64,000 bases of DNA from Bosea sp. ANAM02 (GTDB lineage Bacteria; Pseudomonadota; Alphaproteobacteria; Rhizobiales; Beijerinckiaceae): assembly GCF_011764485.1 (NCBI RefSeq), contig NZ_AP022848.1, positions 2,570,001 to 2,634,000 of the forward strand. The letters run 5' to 3'. The notes under the pieces are model-generated. The model made no database searches. It worked only from the letters and a program-made list of their open reading frames with translations, and was not told the DNA's origin. A program made the translations under genes and the position numbers. Below, piece by piece: positions 16,224 through 25,906 of this stretch. The stretch's first letter is position 1. The number at the start of each line of letters is the position of its first letter.

Positions 16224-17384
16224 TCATGGCTTCGGGGGCTCATCCTTCAGCGCGCGCTTGGCGAGTTCGTGCATCCAGTCGATCGCGACCGGAAGGATGG
16301 CGTCGTTGAAGTCGTAGCGGGCGTTGTGGAGTTCGCCGTCGGGGCCGGCCGGGCCGTTGCCGATCCAGACATAGGCGCCGAGCCTGTCCTTGATCAGGAA
16401 GGAGAAATCGTCGCCGGTGGTGCTCGGCCGCAAGTCGGTCCGGACCTTGGCGCCGATGGCTCCGCCCGCTGCCACCGCAAGCTTGACCTCGGCGGGGGTA
16501 TTGATGATCGCCCGGCCGGTCGAGAGGATCTCGACATCGGCGCGCATGCCATAGGCTTCGCAAGTGCCGGTGATCAGGTTTTCCATGCGCTTGATGACGG
16601 CCTCTCGCACCTCCGGCCGGTAGGTCCGCAGCGTGCCCTGGAGGGTGACGCTCTCGGGAATCTGGTTGCTCACCGTACCGCCATGGATCTGGCCGATCGA
16701 GAGGACGACAGCGTCGCAGGGATCGACATTGCGCGAGACGATGCTGTGCAGGCCCATGATCAGATGGGCCGCCGCCAGGATCGGATCGCGGGTCTGGTGC
16801 GGGATCGCGGCGTGCCCGGCGAGACCATGCAGCGTCACCTGCCAGCGCCCGCCGGCCGCCATGACCGGCCCGTCATGGACAGCGACGGTGCCAGCCTCCA
16901 GCCCCGGCCAGTTGTGGAAGGCGAAGATGCGCTCCATCGGGAAGCGCTCGAACAGTCCGTCGGCGATCATCGCCTTGGCGCCGGCGCCGTTCTCCTCGGC
17001 CGGCTGGAAGATGAATTGGATGGTGCCTGTCCAGTCGGGATCGGCGGCGAGCATCGCAGCGGCACCGAGCAGGGCGACCGAATGGCCGTCATGACCGCAG
17101 GCATGCATGACGCCGGGTGTCTGCGAGGCGTAGGGAGCGTCGCTGCGCTCGGCGATCGGCAGGGCGTCGATATCGCCACGCAGGCCGATAGAGCGGCTGG
17201 AGCCCGGCCGCGAGAGCGTCGCGACGATGCCGGTGCCGCCGACATTCGCCTCGAAGGGAATACCGAGTTCGCGCAACCGCTCTTGGAGGAAGGCCGAGGT
17301 CTTCGCTTCCTTTTCGGAAAGCTCGGGATGCGCGTGGAGATGGCGGCGCCATGCGGTCAGCCGCGGGAGGAGGGTGGTATCCAT
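16224..17384 (-). CDS. M20 family metallo-amidohydrolase (hippurate hydrolase/aminoacylase type)
   Basis: A 386-residue M20D peptidase-family enzyme that removes acyl groups from N-acyl amino acids. RRHLHAHPELSEKE near the start, GLRGDIDALPI, MHACGHDGH (first metal histidine) and FIFQPAEENGAGA (catalytic Glu) are all present. The Lys/His-rich dimerisation domain follows around HGLAGHAAIPHQTRDP. No signal peptide, so cytosolic. It is placed 20 bases after the permease gene and before the MetC-like lyase, an order that suggests deacylation followed by C-S cleavage of an imported compound. Confidence 0.92.
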   Translation of the reverse strand: MDTTLLPRLTAWRRHLHAHPELSEKEAKTSAFLQERLRELGIPFEANVGGTGIVATLSRPGSSRSIGLRGDIDALPIAERSDAPYASQTPGVMHACGHDGHSVALLGAAAMLAADPDWTGTIQFIFQPAEENGAGAKAMIADGLFERFPMERIFAFHNWPGLEAGTVAVHDGPVMAAGGRWQVTLHGLAGHAAIPHQTRDPILAAAHLIMGLHSIVSRNVDPCDAVVLSIGQIHGGTVSNQIPESVTLQGTLRTYRPEVREAVIKRMENLITGTCEAYGMRADVEILSTGRAIINTPAEVKLAVAAGGAIGAKVRTDLRPSTTGDDFSFLIKDRLGAYVWIGNGPAGPDGELHNARYDFNDAILPVAIDWMHELAKRALKDEPPKP

Positions 17385-17404
17385 GATCGTTCCGTCGATG
17401 AAGA

Positions 17405-18064
17405 TCAGCGTTTCGCGGAGAGGAGGAGATGCTCTTCCAGGCGCCTGACGAGCCAGGCGAGCACGAGGGCGATGGCGAGAAAGATGGCGCCGACGACGAC
17501 CATCGGCTCGGTGTAGCGGAAGGTGTCGGACGAGATGTCGAGCGCCGCGCCGAAGGCTTCGTAGACGGCGATGGCGGCGAGATAGGGCGTCGATTTGAAG
17601 ATGCCGATGAAGTAGTTGCCCATCGGCGCGGCGATATTGCGCAGCATCTGCGGCGCGATCACCAGCACGACGGTCTGGAGCCGCTTCAGGCCGAGGGCGC
17701 GCGCCGCCTCGAACTGGCCCGGCTTCACGCCGTCGATGCCGGCCTTGAAGACCTCGGCGAGATAGCCGCTGTAATAGATGCTGATCGCGATGACGCCGAT
17801 GGCCAGCGCCGGCAGCTTGATGCCGTAGGAGGGCAGCACGAAGTAGAAGAAATACAGCTGCACGAGCAGCGGCGTCGAGCGGATGAAGTCGATCAGGAAG
17901 CGCATCGCATAGCGCATCACCCGGTTGCTGCGCCGCGCGATCTCCAGCGAGAAGCCAAGCAGCGAGGCGCCGACGCAGCTCAGCAGCGCGACCAGGATCG
18001 AGGTCCAGAGCGCGCCGACGATTTTCGGCACGGTCGAGAGGGCGAAGGCGAGGTCAAACAGCAT
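17405..18064 (-). CDS. Polar amino acid ABC transporter permease (HisM type, second)
   Basis: A 219-residue inner-membrane permease with about five helices. The EAA loop is EAARALGLKRLQTVVLVIAPQMLRNIAAPMGNYFI, and FLIDFIRSTPLLVQLYFFYFVLP is the conserved N-terminal half of the His/Glu/Gln permease family. It overlaps the upstream permease by 11 bases, so the two form a heterodimer. It is followed 20 bases later by the M20 gene. Confidence 0.92.
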   Translation of the reverse strand: MLFDLAFALSTVPKIVGALWTSILVALLSCVGASLLGFSLEIARRSNRVMRYAMRFLIDFIRSTPLLVQLYFFYFVLPSYGIKLPALAIGVIAISIYYSGYLAEVFKAGIDGVKPGQFEAARALGLKRLQTVVLVIAPQMLRNIAAPMGNYFIGIFKSTPYLAAIAVYEAFGAALDISSDTFRYTEPMVVVGAIFLAIALVLAWLVRRLEEHLLLSAKR

Positions 18065-18713
18065 GGTCGAGCTTCCGTCCGGCGCCGACCTTGCGCTCGA
18101 CCCAGCGGCCGACGATTGTCGCAGGATAGCACAGGATGAAATAGGCGACGAGCAGCGCGAAATAGACCTTCGGCGGGTCGTAGAAGAGCTGCGATATCTC
18201 CTTGGCGCGGAAGGTCATGTCGGTCAGCGTCACCAGCGAGACCAGCGCCGTGCCCTTCACGAGCTGGATGAACTGGTTGATGAAGGTCGGCACCATCGCC
18301 AGAAGCGCCTGCGGCAATTCGATCAGCATCAGGATCTGCCAGCCGCGCAGGCCGAGCGAGCGCCCGGCCTCGCTCTGGCCCTTGTCCAGCGCCTGCAGCG
18401 CGCCGCGCACGGCCTGGCTGCCATAGGCGCCGATATGCAGGCCCAGCACCATCGCGCCGACGGTGATGCCCGAGAGCCGCAGGCCGAAGGACGGCAGCGT
18501 GTAGTAGAAGCCGTAGAGCAGGATCACGACCGAGGTCGAGCGCCAGAACTCGATGACGGCGGTGATCGCGCCATAGGCGAGGCCGCGCCAGCTATGCTGG
18601 GCGATGCCGGCGGCGAAGGCAAAGGGCACGGCATAGAGCATGCCGAGCACCGTCACCGTCAGCGTGACGTTCAACCCCTGGAAGATGCCCGAGAGGACTT
18701 CGAGAAAGCTCAT
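18054..18713 (-). CDS. Polar amino acid ABC transporter permease (HisQ type, first)
   Basis: A 219-residue permease. VIEFWRSTSVVILLYGFYYTLPSFG matches the family's conserved segment. The coupling loop reads EAGRSLGLRGWQILMLIELPQALLAMVPTFINQFIQLVKGTALV. Starts 17 bases after the binding-protein stop and overlaps the second permease, so it is translationally coupled. With the binding protein and ATPase upstream it makes a complete PAAT-type importer. Confidence 0.92.
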   Translation of the reverse strand: MSFLEVLSGIFQGLNVTLTVTVLGMLYAVPFAFAAGIAQHSWRGLAYGAITAVIEFWRSTSVVILLYGFYYTLPSFGLRLSGITVGAMVLGLHIGAYGSQAVRGALQALDKGQSEAGRSLGLRGWQILMLIELPQALLAMVPTFINQFIQLVKGTALVSLVTLTDMTFRAKEISQLFYDPPKVYFALLVAYFILCYPATIVGRWVERKVGAGRKLDHAV

Positions 18714-18730
18714 GATGCCGGCCGCGACGT

Positions 18731-19612
18731 TCAGCCGTTGCCGGCGCAGATCTGCGCGGTGGTGATGGCGCCGGCATCGTCGTCGGCGGTGAAGTTGTAT
18801 TTCTCCATGATCGGCTTGAGGCCGCCGCTGGCGCGCAGCTTGGCGAGCTCGGCATTGTAGGCGTCGCGCAGCCGGGCGCTGCTCTTGGGGAAGACCGTGC
18901 CGGTATAGAGCTTGGCCGGCTGGCCGTTCGGTTTGATCAGGCCCTTGAACGGAAGCGCGCGCTCCATCCCCGCGACCTTCTGCTCCTCGATGACGCCGAT
19001 GGCGCTCGGCACCGACAACGTCGCGGCATCGGCGCGGTCGGCAAGGATCGCGCTGACCGCGGCTTCGTTGTTCGGGAAGAGCGAGACTTGCGCTTCGGGG
19101 ACGCCCGCCGCAATGGCATTCTTGGTATTCTCGGATCCGCGCCCGCCAGCGAGCCGGGCCTTCGGATTCCTGGCGATATCCTCGTAGGAATGAAGGTTCA
19201 ACGGATTGCCCTTCTTGACCAGCAGGCTGTCGCCCACGGCCACGTCCGGCTCGCTGAACAGCACCTGCTCGCAGCGCGGCGGCGTGATCGCGACGCCGGA
19301 TGCGATGATGTCGAAGCGCCCGGCCAGCAGGCCCGGGATCATCGCGCCGAAATCGGAGACGACGAACTCGAAATCCTTGACGCCGAGCGGCGCGAAGACG
19401 GCGCGGATCACGTCGGGATGGATGCCGACGACCTTGCTGTCCTTGTCGCGATAGGCCCAGGGCGTGCGGTTATGGATGCCGACGACGAGCTTCTTGCCAG
19501 CCCATTCGGATTGAGCCTGCGCCTGCGAAGACCCCGGGCCGCTAAAGGCCGAGAGCACCGTGGCGGCACCCGCCAGGAGGAGGGAAAGGCGGCGGCGCGA
19601 GATGGCGGTCAT
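18731..19612 (-). CDS. Polar amino acid ABC transporter substrate-binding protein
   Basis: A 293-residue family-3 solute-binding protein. The N-terminus (MTAISRRRLSLLLAGAATVLSAFSG) has a twin-arginine-like SRRRLSLL signal, then the mature GKKLVVGIHNRTPWAY and FDIIASGVAITPPRCEQVLFSEP segments. The latter is the usual (F)DI(I)..(G)..IT..R motif. Upstream in-frame sequence to 20344 belongs to another frame of the ATPase gene and is not part of this protein. The ligand is probably a polar amino acid or derivative; context suggests an S- or N-substituted cysteine. Confidence 0.92.
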   Translation of the reverse strand: MTAISRRRLSLLLAGAATVLSAFSGPGSSQAQAQSEWAGKKLVVGIHNRTPWAYRDKDSKVVGIHPDVIRAVFAPLGVKDFEFVVSDFGAMIPGLLAGRFDIIASGVAITPPRCEQVLFSEPDVAVGDSLLVKKGNPLNLHSYEDIARNPKARLAGGRGSENTKNAIAAGVPEAQVSLFPNNEAAVSAILADRADAATLSVPSAIGVIEEQKVAGMERALPFKGLIKPNGQPAKLYTGTVFPKSSARLRDAYNAELAKLRASGGLKPIMEKYNFTADDDAGAITTAQICAGNG

Positions 19613-19644
19613 GACGATCTCCGATCCGGAAAGGTTGGACCTGC

Positions 19645-20460
<816 letters not shown>

Positions 20461-20568
20461 CGATACCCCTCGAAATCGCGTCTCTGGCGCGTTTCAAGGG
20501 AGGATAGCCGGGGGGAGACGCCGCGCAATTCGAGCCGAGGCATAACTCGATGCCGCGTTGTTATGGGT

Positions 20569-21456
20569 TCAGCGTGCTTCCATCAGGCAGTCGATGAAGT
20601 CGCGCACGAGCTGCGATTTCGGCCTGTCCGGCGGCAGGATGAGAAAGCTGCGGCTCTGCACGGGCGGTTCGAACGGGCGCAGCACGAGCTGGCTCTGATC
20701 GTGGCCTGCAATCGCGTAGGGGCTGATCAATCCGACGCCGACGCCCTGCGCCACCAGCGCGCAGACCGTCGCCGCATAGATCGTCTCGACCACGACGCGC
20801 GGCGGCGGCGCTCCGGCTTCCGACATGATCATGTCGAAGCGCTGCCGGGCGCGGTCCTCCGGGACATAGGCGACGAAATCGACGCCGGACAGATCATGCG
20901 GGCCGATCGTTTCGCGCTCGGCCAAGGGGTGGCCGAGCGGCATGGCGCAGAGCGCGCGCGGCTGCACGAAGACCTGATGAACCACGCCCGTGACATCGAT
21001 CTCGTCGGCGGCCAGGCCGACATCGTAGATGCCGGAGGCGACGCCGTCCCTGACGTCCCTAGAGGACAGGACCATCAGCGTCACGGTCGCGTCGGGGCGC
21101 AGGTTGCGGAAGCGCAGCACGGCATTCGGGACGATCGAGGAACTGAGCGCCGACAGCGTCGCGATCCGGAGCTGGCCCGCGCCATAGTCGCGGATGCGGG
21201 CCGCGCTGGCGCGCAGCCGGTCCATGCCGCGGAAATTGGCCTCGACCTCGGCGAAGAAGGTTCGCCCTTCCGGCGTCGGGACGATGCGGTTGCGCACCCG
21301 GTCGAACAGGGCGAAGCCCAGCGACTTTTCGAGCTCCGCGATCAGGCGGCTGACGCCGGGCTGCGTCACGCCGAGAATCTCGGCCGCTCGCGAGACCGTT
21401 CCCGCCTTCATCACGGCAGCGAAGACTTCGATCTGACGGCTGTTCAAGTTCGACAT
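20569..21456 (-). CDS. LysR family transcriptional regulator
   Basis: A 295-residue LTTR. The N-terminal winged HTH reads LNSRQIEVFAAVMKAGTVSRAAEILGVTQPGVSRLIAELEKSLG, and the effector domain begins near residue 90. It is oriented like the downstream importer operon rather than divergently, and its own 108-base downstream gap probably carries the operon promoter. By position it likely controls the importer/amidohydrolase/lyase genes in response to the imported amino acid derivative. Confidence 0.92.
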   Translation of the reverse strand: MSNLNSRQIEVFAAVMKAGTVSRAAEILGVTQPGVSRLIAELEKSLGFALFDRVRNRIVPTPEGRTFFAEVEANFRGMDRLRASAARIRDYGAGQLRIATLSALSSSIVPNAVLRFRNLRPDATVTLMVLSSRDVRDGVASGIYDVGLAADEIDVTGVVHQVFVQPRALCAMPLGHPLAERETIGPHDLSGVDFVAYVPEDRARQRFDMIMSEAGAPPPRVVVETIYAATVCALVAQGVGVGLISPYAIAGHDQSQLVLRPFEPPVQSRSFLILPPDRPKSQLVRDFIDCLMEAR

Positions 21457-22174
21457 GCCTCGCGCAGTCTGGTCGAACCCCGGCTCACGACATCATGCCA
21501 GGGCGCGCTTCCCCTATCTGCCAACGCGTGCTTCAGCCGTAAAGCCGGAACGCGTCGGAGTCGGGACGTGAACGGTTATTTGCCCGGTTTGACGAACCTG
21601 GAGAGGGAAGCGGTGTCCCGCGTCAAGTATTCGCATGGATGTCGATCAGTCGGAACGCTGCAACGCGAGGTGGCCGGCCGGCAGCGGTTCTGAGGAGGCC
21701 AGAAATCCGTCGCCGACCGGCCGAGCCCTTCGGTTTCCCAGGAGATGCGGCGGACCTGAGCACCCGAGGGGCATAGGGGAGCGATCTCGGGGATCGCTGC
21801 GTCGCACAATCTCTACAATGCGACGCATCCGAATCAATCAAATCCGACCGGTCGGGCCTGTTCATCGATCGTTAACCCTACCGACTAAGCTTAAAGAACA
21901 GGGTCAAGGTTCCTTTCGCGATCCGGAAATTGACGGTCCCGCAAAAGGTTGAGCGGCTTTCGACTTGTGGAACACCATGAGAATTTCGGGGGAAGCTTTC
22001 GGGCCGGCGACTGTCGCCGGTTGAGCCGGTTCCATTCCCCATCGCTCGAAGCTCGCCCGTTGCCGCTTCGCGTCGACCGAAAGCCATCTCGCGATGCCGG
22101 TGGCACGCCGACGACAGCCGTCGCGGATGCGTGACCGCGGGATGGCGGCTTGGCTGTCCCGGCGGCGGACTGCT
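21457..22174. other. 718-base stretch without a convincing gene
   Basis: All frames here are short, Arg/Pro-rich or shadow-like, and none resembles a family I know. Part of it (about 21830-21960) is noticeably richer in A/T than its surroundings. It contains the inverted repeat listed at 21798-21827. It lies upstream of the LysR gene and downstream of the ureidoglycolate lyase gene, and could be a degraded gene or a long regulatory region. Confidence 0.5.
21798..21827. repeat. Perfect 9-bp inverted repeat with 12-base loop
   Basis: TGCGTCGCA (21798-21806) and TGCGACGCA (21819-21827) flank CAATCTCTACAA. It stands alone in the gene-free stretch, 342 bases upstream of the LysR start. It could be an operator or a small hairpin; no T-run follows. 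Confidence 0.45.
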
Positions 22175-22705
22175 TCAGGTCTCGTCGACCGCCGACAATC
22201 TGCAGGGGGCGATGGCGAGCACCTCGCAGTCGGCCTCGGTGCCGTTCTGCCAGGACTGGACGAGAAAGCGGGCGTCCGAGCCGGTCGCCATGATCGGGTG
22301 GTGCCAAAGCCCGCGGCGATAGACCATTCCCTGCGCCGCGGAAAACGAGAACGCGGCCAGGGTCGACAGGTCGGGCATGCCATCTTTCCGGGTCTGGCTG
22401 ACGATGACGATATGGCCGGACCCGTTGAGTGGCATGATCAGCTGTATCGAATTCACATGCCGCTCAAGCATGGTGATGGTGGAGGTCGGGGGCTGCCGCC
22501 TCGCCTCGAAGATCGACGTCACAAAGCTGGATCCGGGCCGGACGTCAGCCGCCGGATGAGCGTGAACGTCATGCCGCTGCGCCGTCCCGTTGTTCGCGGC
22601 GCGGCCGGACTCACCTGCTGCGATGATCCAGCCGAAAGGGGCGAAGGTGTCGTTCGTGACCGGCTGAATCTCGAGAGCGCGCGGGGAGGGGGATGCTATG
22701 CTCAT
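22175..22705 (-). CDS. allA: Ureidoglycolate lyase family protein
   Basis: A 176-residue AllA-type cupin-like protein. Ureidoglycolate lyase releases urea and glyoxylate in purine (allantoin) breakdown. Features: EIQPVTNDTFAPFGWII at the N-terminus, FEARRQPPTSTITMLERHVNSIQLIMPLNGSGHIVIV in the middle, and YRRGLWHHPIMA, the conserved GxWHHP strand. No other purine genes are nearby, so a role on a different ureido or hydroxy acid is possible. Confidence 0.87.
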   Translation of the reverse strand: MSIASPSPRALEIQPVTNDTFAPFGWIIAAGESGRAANNGTAQRHDVHAHPAADVRPGSSFVTSIFEARRQPPTSTITMLERHVNSIQLIMPLNGSGHIVIVSQTRKDGMPDLSTLAAFSFSAAQGMVYRRGLWHHPIMATGSDARFLVQSWQNGTEADCEVLAIAPCRLSAVDET

Positions 22706-22792
22706 TCCGTGATCTTGCGTTGGTGATCTATCGGGGCGGTGGATCGGGCGGAAACAACGAAGCGCGCCGGCGACAGCGCCTGCTTTCAGGCC

Positions 22793-23134
22793 CTAAAGCA
22801 GAAAATGCATGCCGAAACCGAGGATCATGAAACCGGTCCCGACGACGAGCGCAACGAACTGCGGCTGCAGGCGCATCCGCTGCTCCGCGAACAGTCCCGC
22901 CTTCTCCGCCCTCGACATGCGGTCGCGGGCCTTGAACTGCTCGGCTATCCCGGAGGGGTCGACACCGCTCGGACCGTCCTTCTCCAGGTCCATGCGGATG
23001 ACGATGAAGACGATGACGAGGCCGATCACGCCGAGGCCGAAATAGCCCACGAGTCGTATGGCACCGTAGAACACCCCGATGCCGGCGGCCGCGAGGAAGG
23101 GGAATGCGACGTAATCCCATCTGGTGAACCGCAT
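22793..23134 (-). CDS. Small multi-pass membrane protein, unknown
   Basis: A 113-residue protein with two adjacent hydrophobic segments near the N-terminus (YVAFPFLAAAGIGVFYGAI and GLGVIGLVIVFIVI), a polar loop (about 48-85) rich in charged residues, and a last hydrophobic segment (FVALVVGTGFMILGFGMHFLL). No family recognised. It sits alone between the RpiB-like and AllA-like genes on the same strand, 57 bases after the RpiB-like stop. Confidence 0.65.
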   Translation of the reverse strand: MRFTRWDYVAFPFLAAAGIGVFYGAIRLVGYFGLGVIGLVIVFIVIRMDLEKDGPSGVDPSGIAEQFKARDRMSRAEKAGLFAEQRMRLQPQFVALVVGTGFMILGFGMHFLL

Positions 23135-23191
23135 GGGCCATCTTGCGGCGCGCCGGAATGCCTGTCCAGCGGCCGCCCGACGCGGGCCGTG

Positions 23192-23641
23192 CTACCTCTC
23201 CAGCACCGCGATCATCTCGACGCGCGCCGCATGTCGGCCGCCTTCGAACGTGGCGTCGAGAAACGCATCCACGATCGCGAGCGCCAGCCCTTCGCCGACC
23301 ACGCGGGCTCCGAGCGACAGCATGTTGGCGTCGTTGTGCTCGCGGATCATGCGGGCCGAGAACGTGTCGGAGCAGACGCCGCAGCGGATGCCCTTGACCT
23401 TGTTCGCCGCCATCATGATGCCCTGGCCGGTGCCACACAGGACGATGCCGAGCCGGCATTCGCCGGAGGCGACCATCCGGGCCGCCGCTTCGCCATGTCT
23501 CGGATAGGGCGTGCTTTCCGGCGTCACCGGGCCGATATCGGCCACGACCCAGCCCCGCGCCGCCACATGTCTGGCGATGACCTGCCGGAGCGGGATGGCG
23601 GCGTGGTCGCTGGAAAGGACGATGCGGTTATCGGCGGTCAC
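23192..23641 (-). CDS. rpiB: RpiB/LacA/LacB family sugar-phosphate isomerase
   Basis: About 150 residues. IVLSSDHAAIPLR is the N-terminal active-site strand, VLCGTGQGIMMAANKVKGIRC carries the catalytic Cys and anion-hole loop, and TFSARMIREHNDANMLSLGARVVG is the conserved C-terminal signature. Interconverts ribose-5-phosphate and ribulose-5-phosphate or similar aldo/ketose phosphates. The start is uncertain: GTG 23641 gives a normal-length protein, while TTG 23713 adds 24 polar residues. It may serve the pentitol pathways about 3-15 kb downstream, as ribulose-5-phosphate is their end product, but it is not linked to them by operon. Confidence 0.87.
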   Translation of the reverse strand: MTADNRIVLSSDHAAIPLRQVIARHVAARGWVVADIGPVTPESTPYPRHGEAAARMVASGECRLGIVLCGTGQGIMMAANKVKGIRCGVCSDTFSARMIREHNDANMLSLGARVVGEGLALAIVDAFLDATFEGGRHAARVEMIAVLER

Positions 23642-23911
23642 GGCGGCGGCGTCCTGTTTCGAGAGGTTATGGGCTGGCTCGACCGTGGTGAATGAGGCAT
23701 CCTGTTCCGTCAATGCGCCACGGGCGCCGGACGAAGACGCGCACGGTCCTGACGGATGCTGACAGGGTCGTGCATCGCTTCACGGCCCGACATGCGCGAT
23801 GTTGCTGCAGGAGCCGGGCCGGATCAATTCGCCGCGTCCTGCGTTTCAACGCAAGCTGCCCGTGCGACAGGCGCCGGTGGCGCCAGCCATGAGAGACCTG
23901 GGGGAGCGACG

Positions 23912-24907
23912 ATGATGAAGGCCCTTCTTGGAGCAGCAACCCTTGCCCTCGGCTTCGGCCTCGGCGCGTCGGCCATGGCCTGCGAACTCGATCGCCCGTT
24001 GAAGATCGCCGGGCTCGACTATGATTCGGCAGCCTTCCACACAGCCGTCGCCGGCGCGATCGCCGAGCGCGGCTTCGGCTGCAAGGTTGAGCGCGTTCCC
24101 GGCGTGATCGCGCCGCTGGTCAATGGGCTTGCGCGGGGCGATGTCGACATCGTCATGGAAATCTGGATGGCGAACCCGGTCGATGCCTGGGTCAAGGCGG
24201 CCGAGGCCGGCAAGGTCGAACCGCTCGGCACGACATTCCCGGATGCGAGCGAAGGCTGGTTCGTGCCGCGCTATCTCGTTTCCGGGCCTGACGCCAAGGC
24301 GCCGGACCTGAAGAAGCCGGAGGACCTCAAGCGCTACAAGGCCCTGTTCGCCGATCCGGAGGAGCCGGAGAAGGGGCGCTTCTACAATTGCGTCGCCGGC
24401 TGGGTCTGCGAGGGCATCAACACCAAGAAGCTCGCGGTCTACGGCCTCGCCGAGGACTTCACCAATACGCGCGGCGGCTCGGGCGAGGCGCTCGTCGCCG
24501 CGATCGAGGCCGCGCTCAAGCGCAAGCGCCCGGTCGTGTTCTACTACTGGGGCCCGAGCTGGCTGCTCGGCGCCTATGACCTCCTCAAGCTGGAGGAGGC
24601 GCCTTTCGATGCGGGCGTCTGGGCCGAGCTCAAGGCCAGCGACACCCCCAAGCGCGCCACCGCCTATCCGACCAGCAAGGTCGTGATCGGCGCGAATATC
24701 GACTTCGCCAAGAAGGCGCCCCAGCTCGCCAGCTTCTTCAAGAGCTACGGCACGACCAGCGACGTGACCTCGAAGATGCTGGCCGAAGCGCGCGAAAAGG
24801 GCGTGACGCCCGAGCAGCAGGCGCTCGTCTTCCTGAAGACGCAGGGTGAGATTTGGAAGAAATGGCTGCCGGCCGATATCGCCGGCAAGGTCGCCGCCAG
24901 CCTGTGA
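23912..24907 (+). CDS. Glycine betaine/proline-type ABC transporter substrate-binding protein (ProX/OpuAC-like)
   Basis: A 331-residue periplasmic binding protein. ATG 23912 follows GGGGGAG at good spacing; the signal peptide runs to about ASAMA. GDVDIVMEIWMANPVDAW and the later RPVVFYYWGPSWLLGAYDL provide the aromatic residues typical of quaternary-amine binding in ProX/OpuAC proteins. It is followed at once by a permease gene (GTGA overlap) but not by an ATPase gene. Likely ligands are glycine betaine, choline or related compounds. Confidence 0.9.
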   Translation: MMKALLGAATLALGFGLGASAMACELDRPLKIAGLDYDSAAFHTAVAGAIAERGFGCKVERVPGVIAPLVNGLARGDVDIVMEIWMANPVDAWVKAAEAGKVEPLGTTFPDASEGWFVPRYLVSGPDAKAPDLKKPEDLKRYKALFADPEEPEKGRFYNCVAGWVCEGINTKKLAVYGLAEDFTNTRGGSGEALVAAIEAALKRKRPVVFYYWGPSWLLGAYDLLKLEEAPFDAGVWAELKASDTPKRATAYPTSKVVIGANIDFAKKAPQLASFFKSYGTTSDVTSKMLAEAREKGVTPEQQALVFLKTQGEIWKKWLPADIAGKVAASL

Positions 24908-25761
24908 CGACCGGTTCGGTGCCGGATATCGGCAAGGCGCTGCAAGGCGCAGTCAATCACGCGGTCGATGCGCTGGTCACCGGCTATGGCGACAGGCTCG
25001 ACGGTTTCGGTGCGATGCTGACGGCGCCGGTCCGTCTCGTCGAGACGCTGCTCCAGTATGTCCCGATCCCGGCCTTCGTGCTGGCTGTCGCGGCCGGCGC
25101 CTGGCTGGCGACGCGGCGGATCGGCTTCGCGCTGGCGATGGCCGCCTTGCCGCTGGCTCTCGCGGGATTGGGTGTCTGGGGCGAGGCCATGCAGTCGCTC
25201 GCCCTGGTGATTATCGCCGTCGTCTTCGTCGTGCTGCTGGGCCTGCCGCTCGGCGTCGCGGCGGCGCGCCTGCCGCGATTGGGAAAGGCGCTCGCGCCGC
25301 TCTACGACCTCATGCAGACTATCCCGAGCTTCGTCTACCTGATCCCGGTCGCGATGCTGCTCGGGCTCGGGCGCGCACCGGCGCTGGTCGCGACGCTGGT
25401 CTACGCGCTGCCGCCCTTCGCGCGCCTGACCGAACTCGGCCTACGCGGCGTCGATGCCGGGCTCGTCGAGGCCTCGCGGGCTTTGGGCCTGCGGCCCCGG
25501 CAGGCTTTCTGGCTGATCGAATTGCCGCTGGCCCGCCCCACGATCCTGCAGGGCTTGAACCAGGCGATCATGATGGCGCTGGCCATGGTCGTGGTCGCCT
25601 CGATGATCGGCGCCAAGGGGCTGGGCGAGGTCGTGCTGCTCGGCCTGCAACGGGCCGATCCCGGCCTCGGCTTCGTCGGCGGGCTCGGCATCGTCCTGCT
25701 CGCGGTACTGCTCGACCGGATGGCGCAGGCGGTTCTCGGCGCGCGGCAGCCGCCGCGCTGA
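24904..25761 (+). CDS. Glycine betaine/proline-type ABC transporter permease (ProW-like)
   Basis: A 285-residue permease starting at GTG 24904, which overlaps the binding-protein stop by four bases. Sequence before this in the same frame is a shadow. Membrane helices include VIIAVVFVVLLGLPLGVAAA. YDLMQTIPSFVYLIPVAMLLGLG is the ProW-type signature and EASRALGLRPRQAFWLIELPLARPTILQGLNQAIMMALAMVV is the EAA coupling loop. The ProV-type ATPase expected next is absent; ssb follows after 145 bases. The ATPase must be encoded elsewhere or shared. Confidence 0.9.
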   Translation: MTTGSVPDIGKALQGAVNHAVDALVTGYGDRLDGFGAMLTAPVRLVETLLQYVPIPAFVLAVAAGAWLATRRIGFALAMAALPLALAGLGVWGEAMQSLALVIIAVVFVVLLGLPLGVAAARLPRLGKALAPLYDLMQTIPSFVYLIPVAMLLGLGRAPALVATLVYALPPFARLTELGLRGVDAGLVEASRALGLRPRQAFWLIELPLARPTILQGLNQAIMMALAMVVVASMIGAKGLGEVVLLGLQRADPGLGFVGGLGIVLLAVLLDRMAQAVLGARQPPR

Positions 25762-25803
25762 GGCTCAACGAATCAGCGGGGGAAAACCAGGCTGAACGCA
25801 CTT

Positions 25804-25818
25804 GAACAAAGCAGGAAC
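25804..25818. promoter_or_regulatory. LexA (SOS) box upstream of ssb
   Basis: GAAC-N7-GAAC on the plus strand (25804-25807 and 25815-25818), which reads GTTC-N7-GTTC on the minus strand. This is the direct-repeat LexA box of Alphaproteobacteria. It lies 88 bases before the ssb start. Further single GAAC words occur at 25794 and 25835. Confidence 0.75.
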
Positions 25819-25906
25819 ATCATTGATAATGCCTGAACTGGCCGATAAGGTTCGGCTCCGGTCACGAGGCCGGTTTGTGTGAAGTGCGCAGGAAACGGAG
25901 CCTGTC

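Noticed and set aside
21576..21952. Short open frames in the gene-free stretch
   Set aside because: All are below 110 codons, overlap one another on both strands and have shadow-like composition with no ribosome site.
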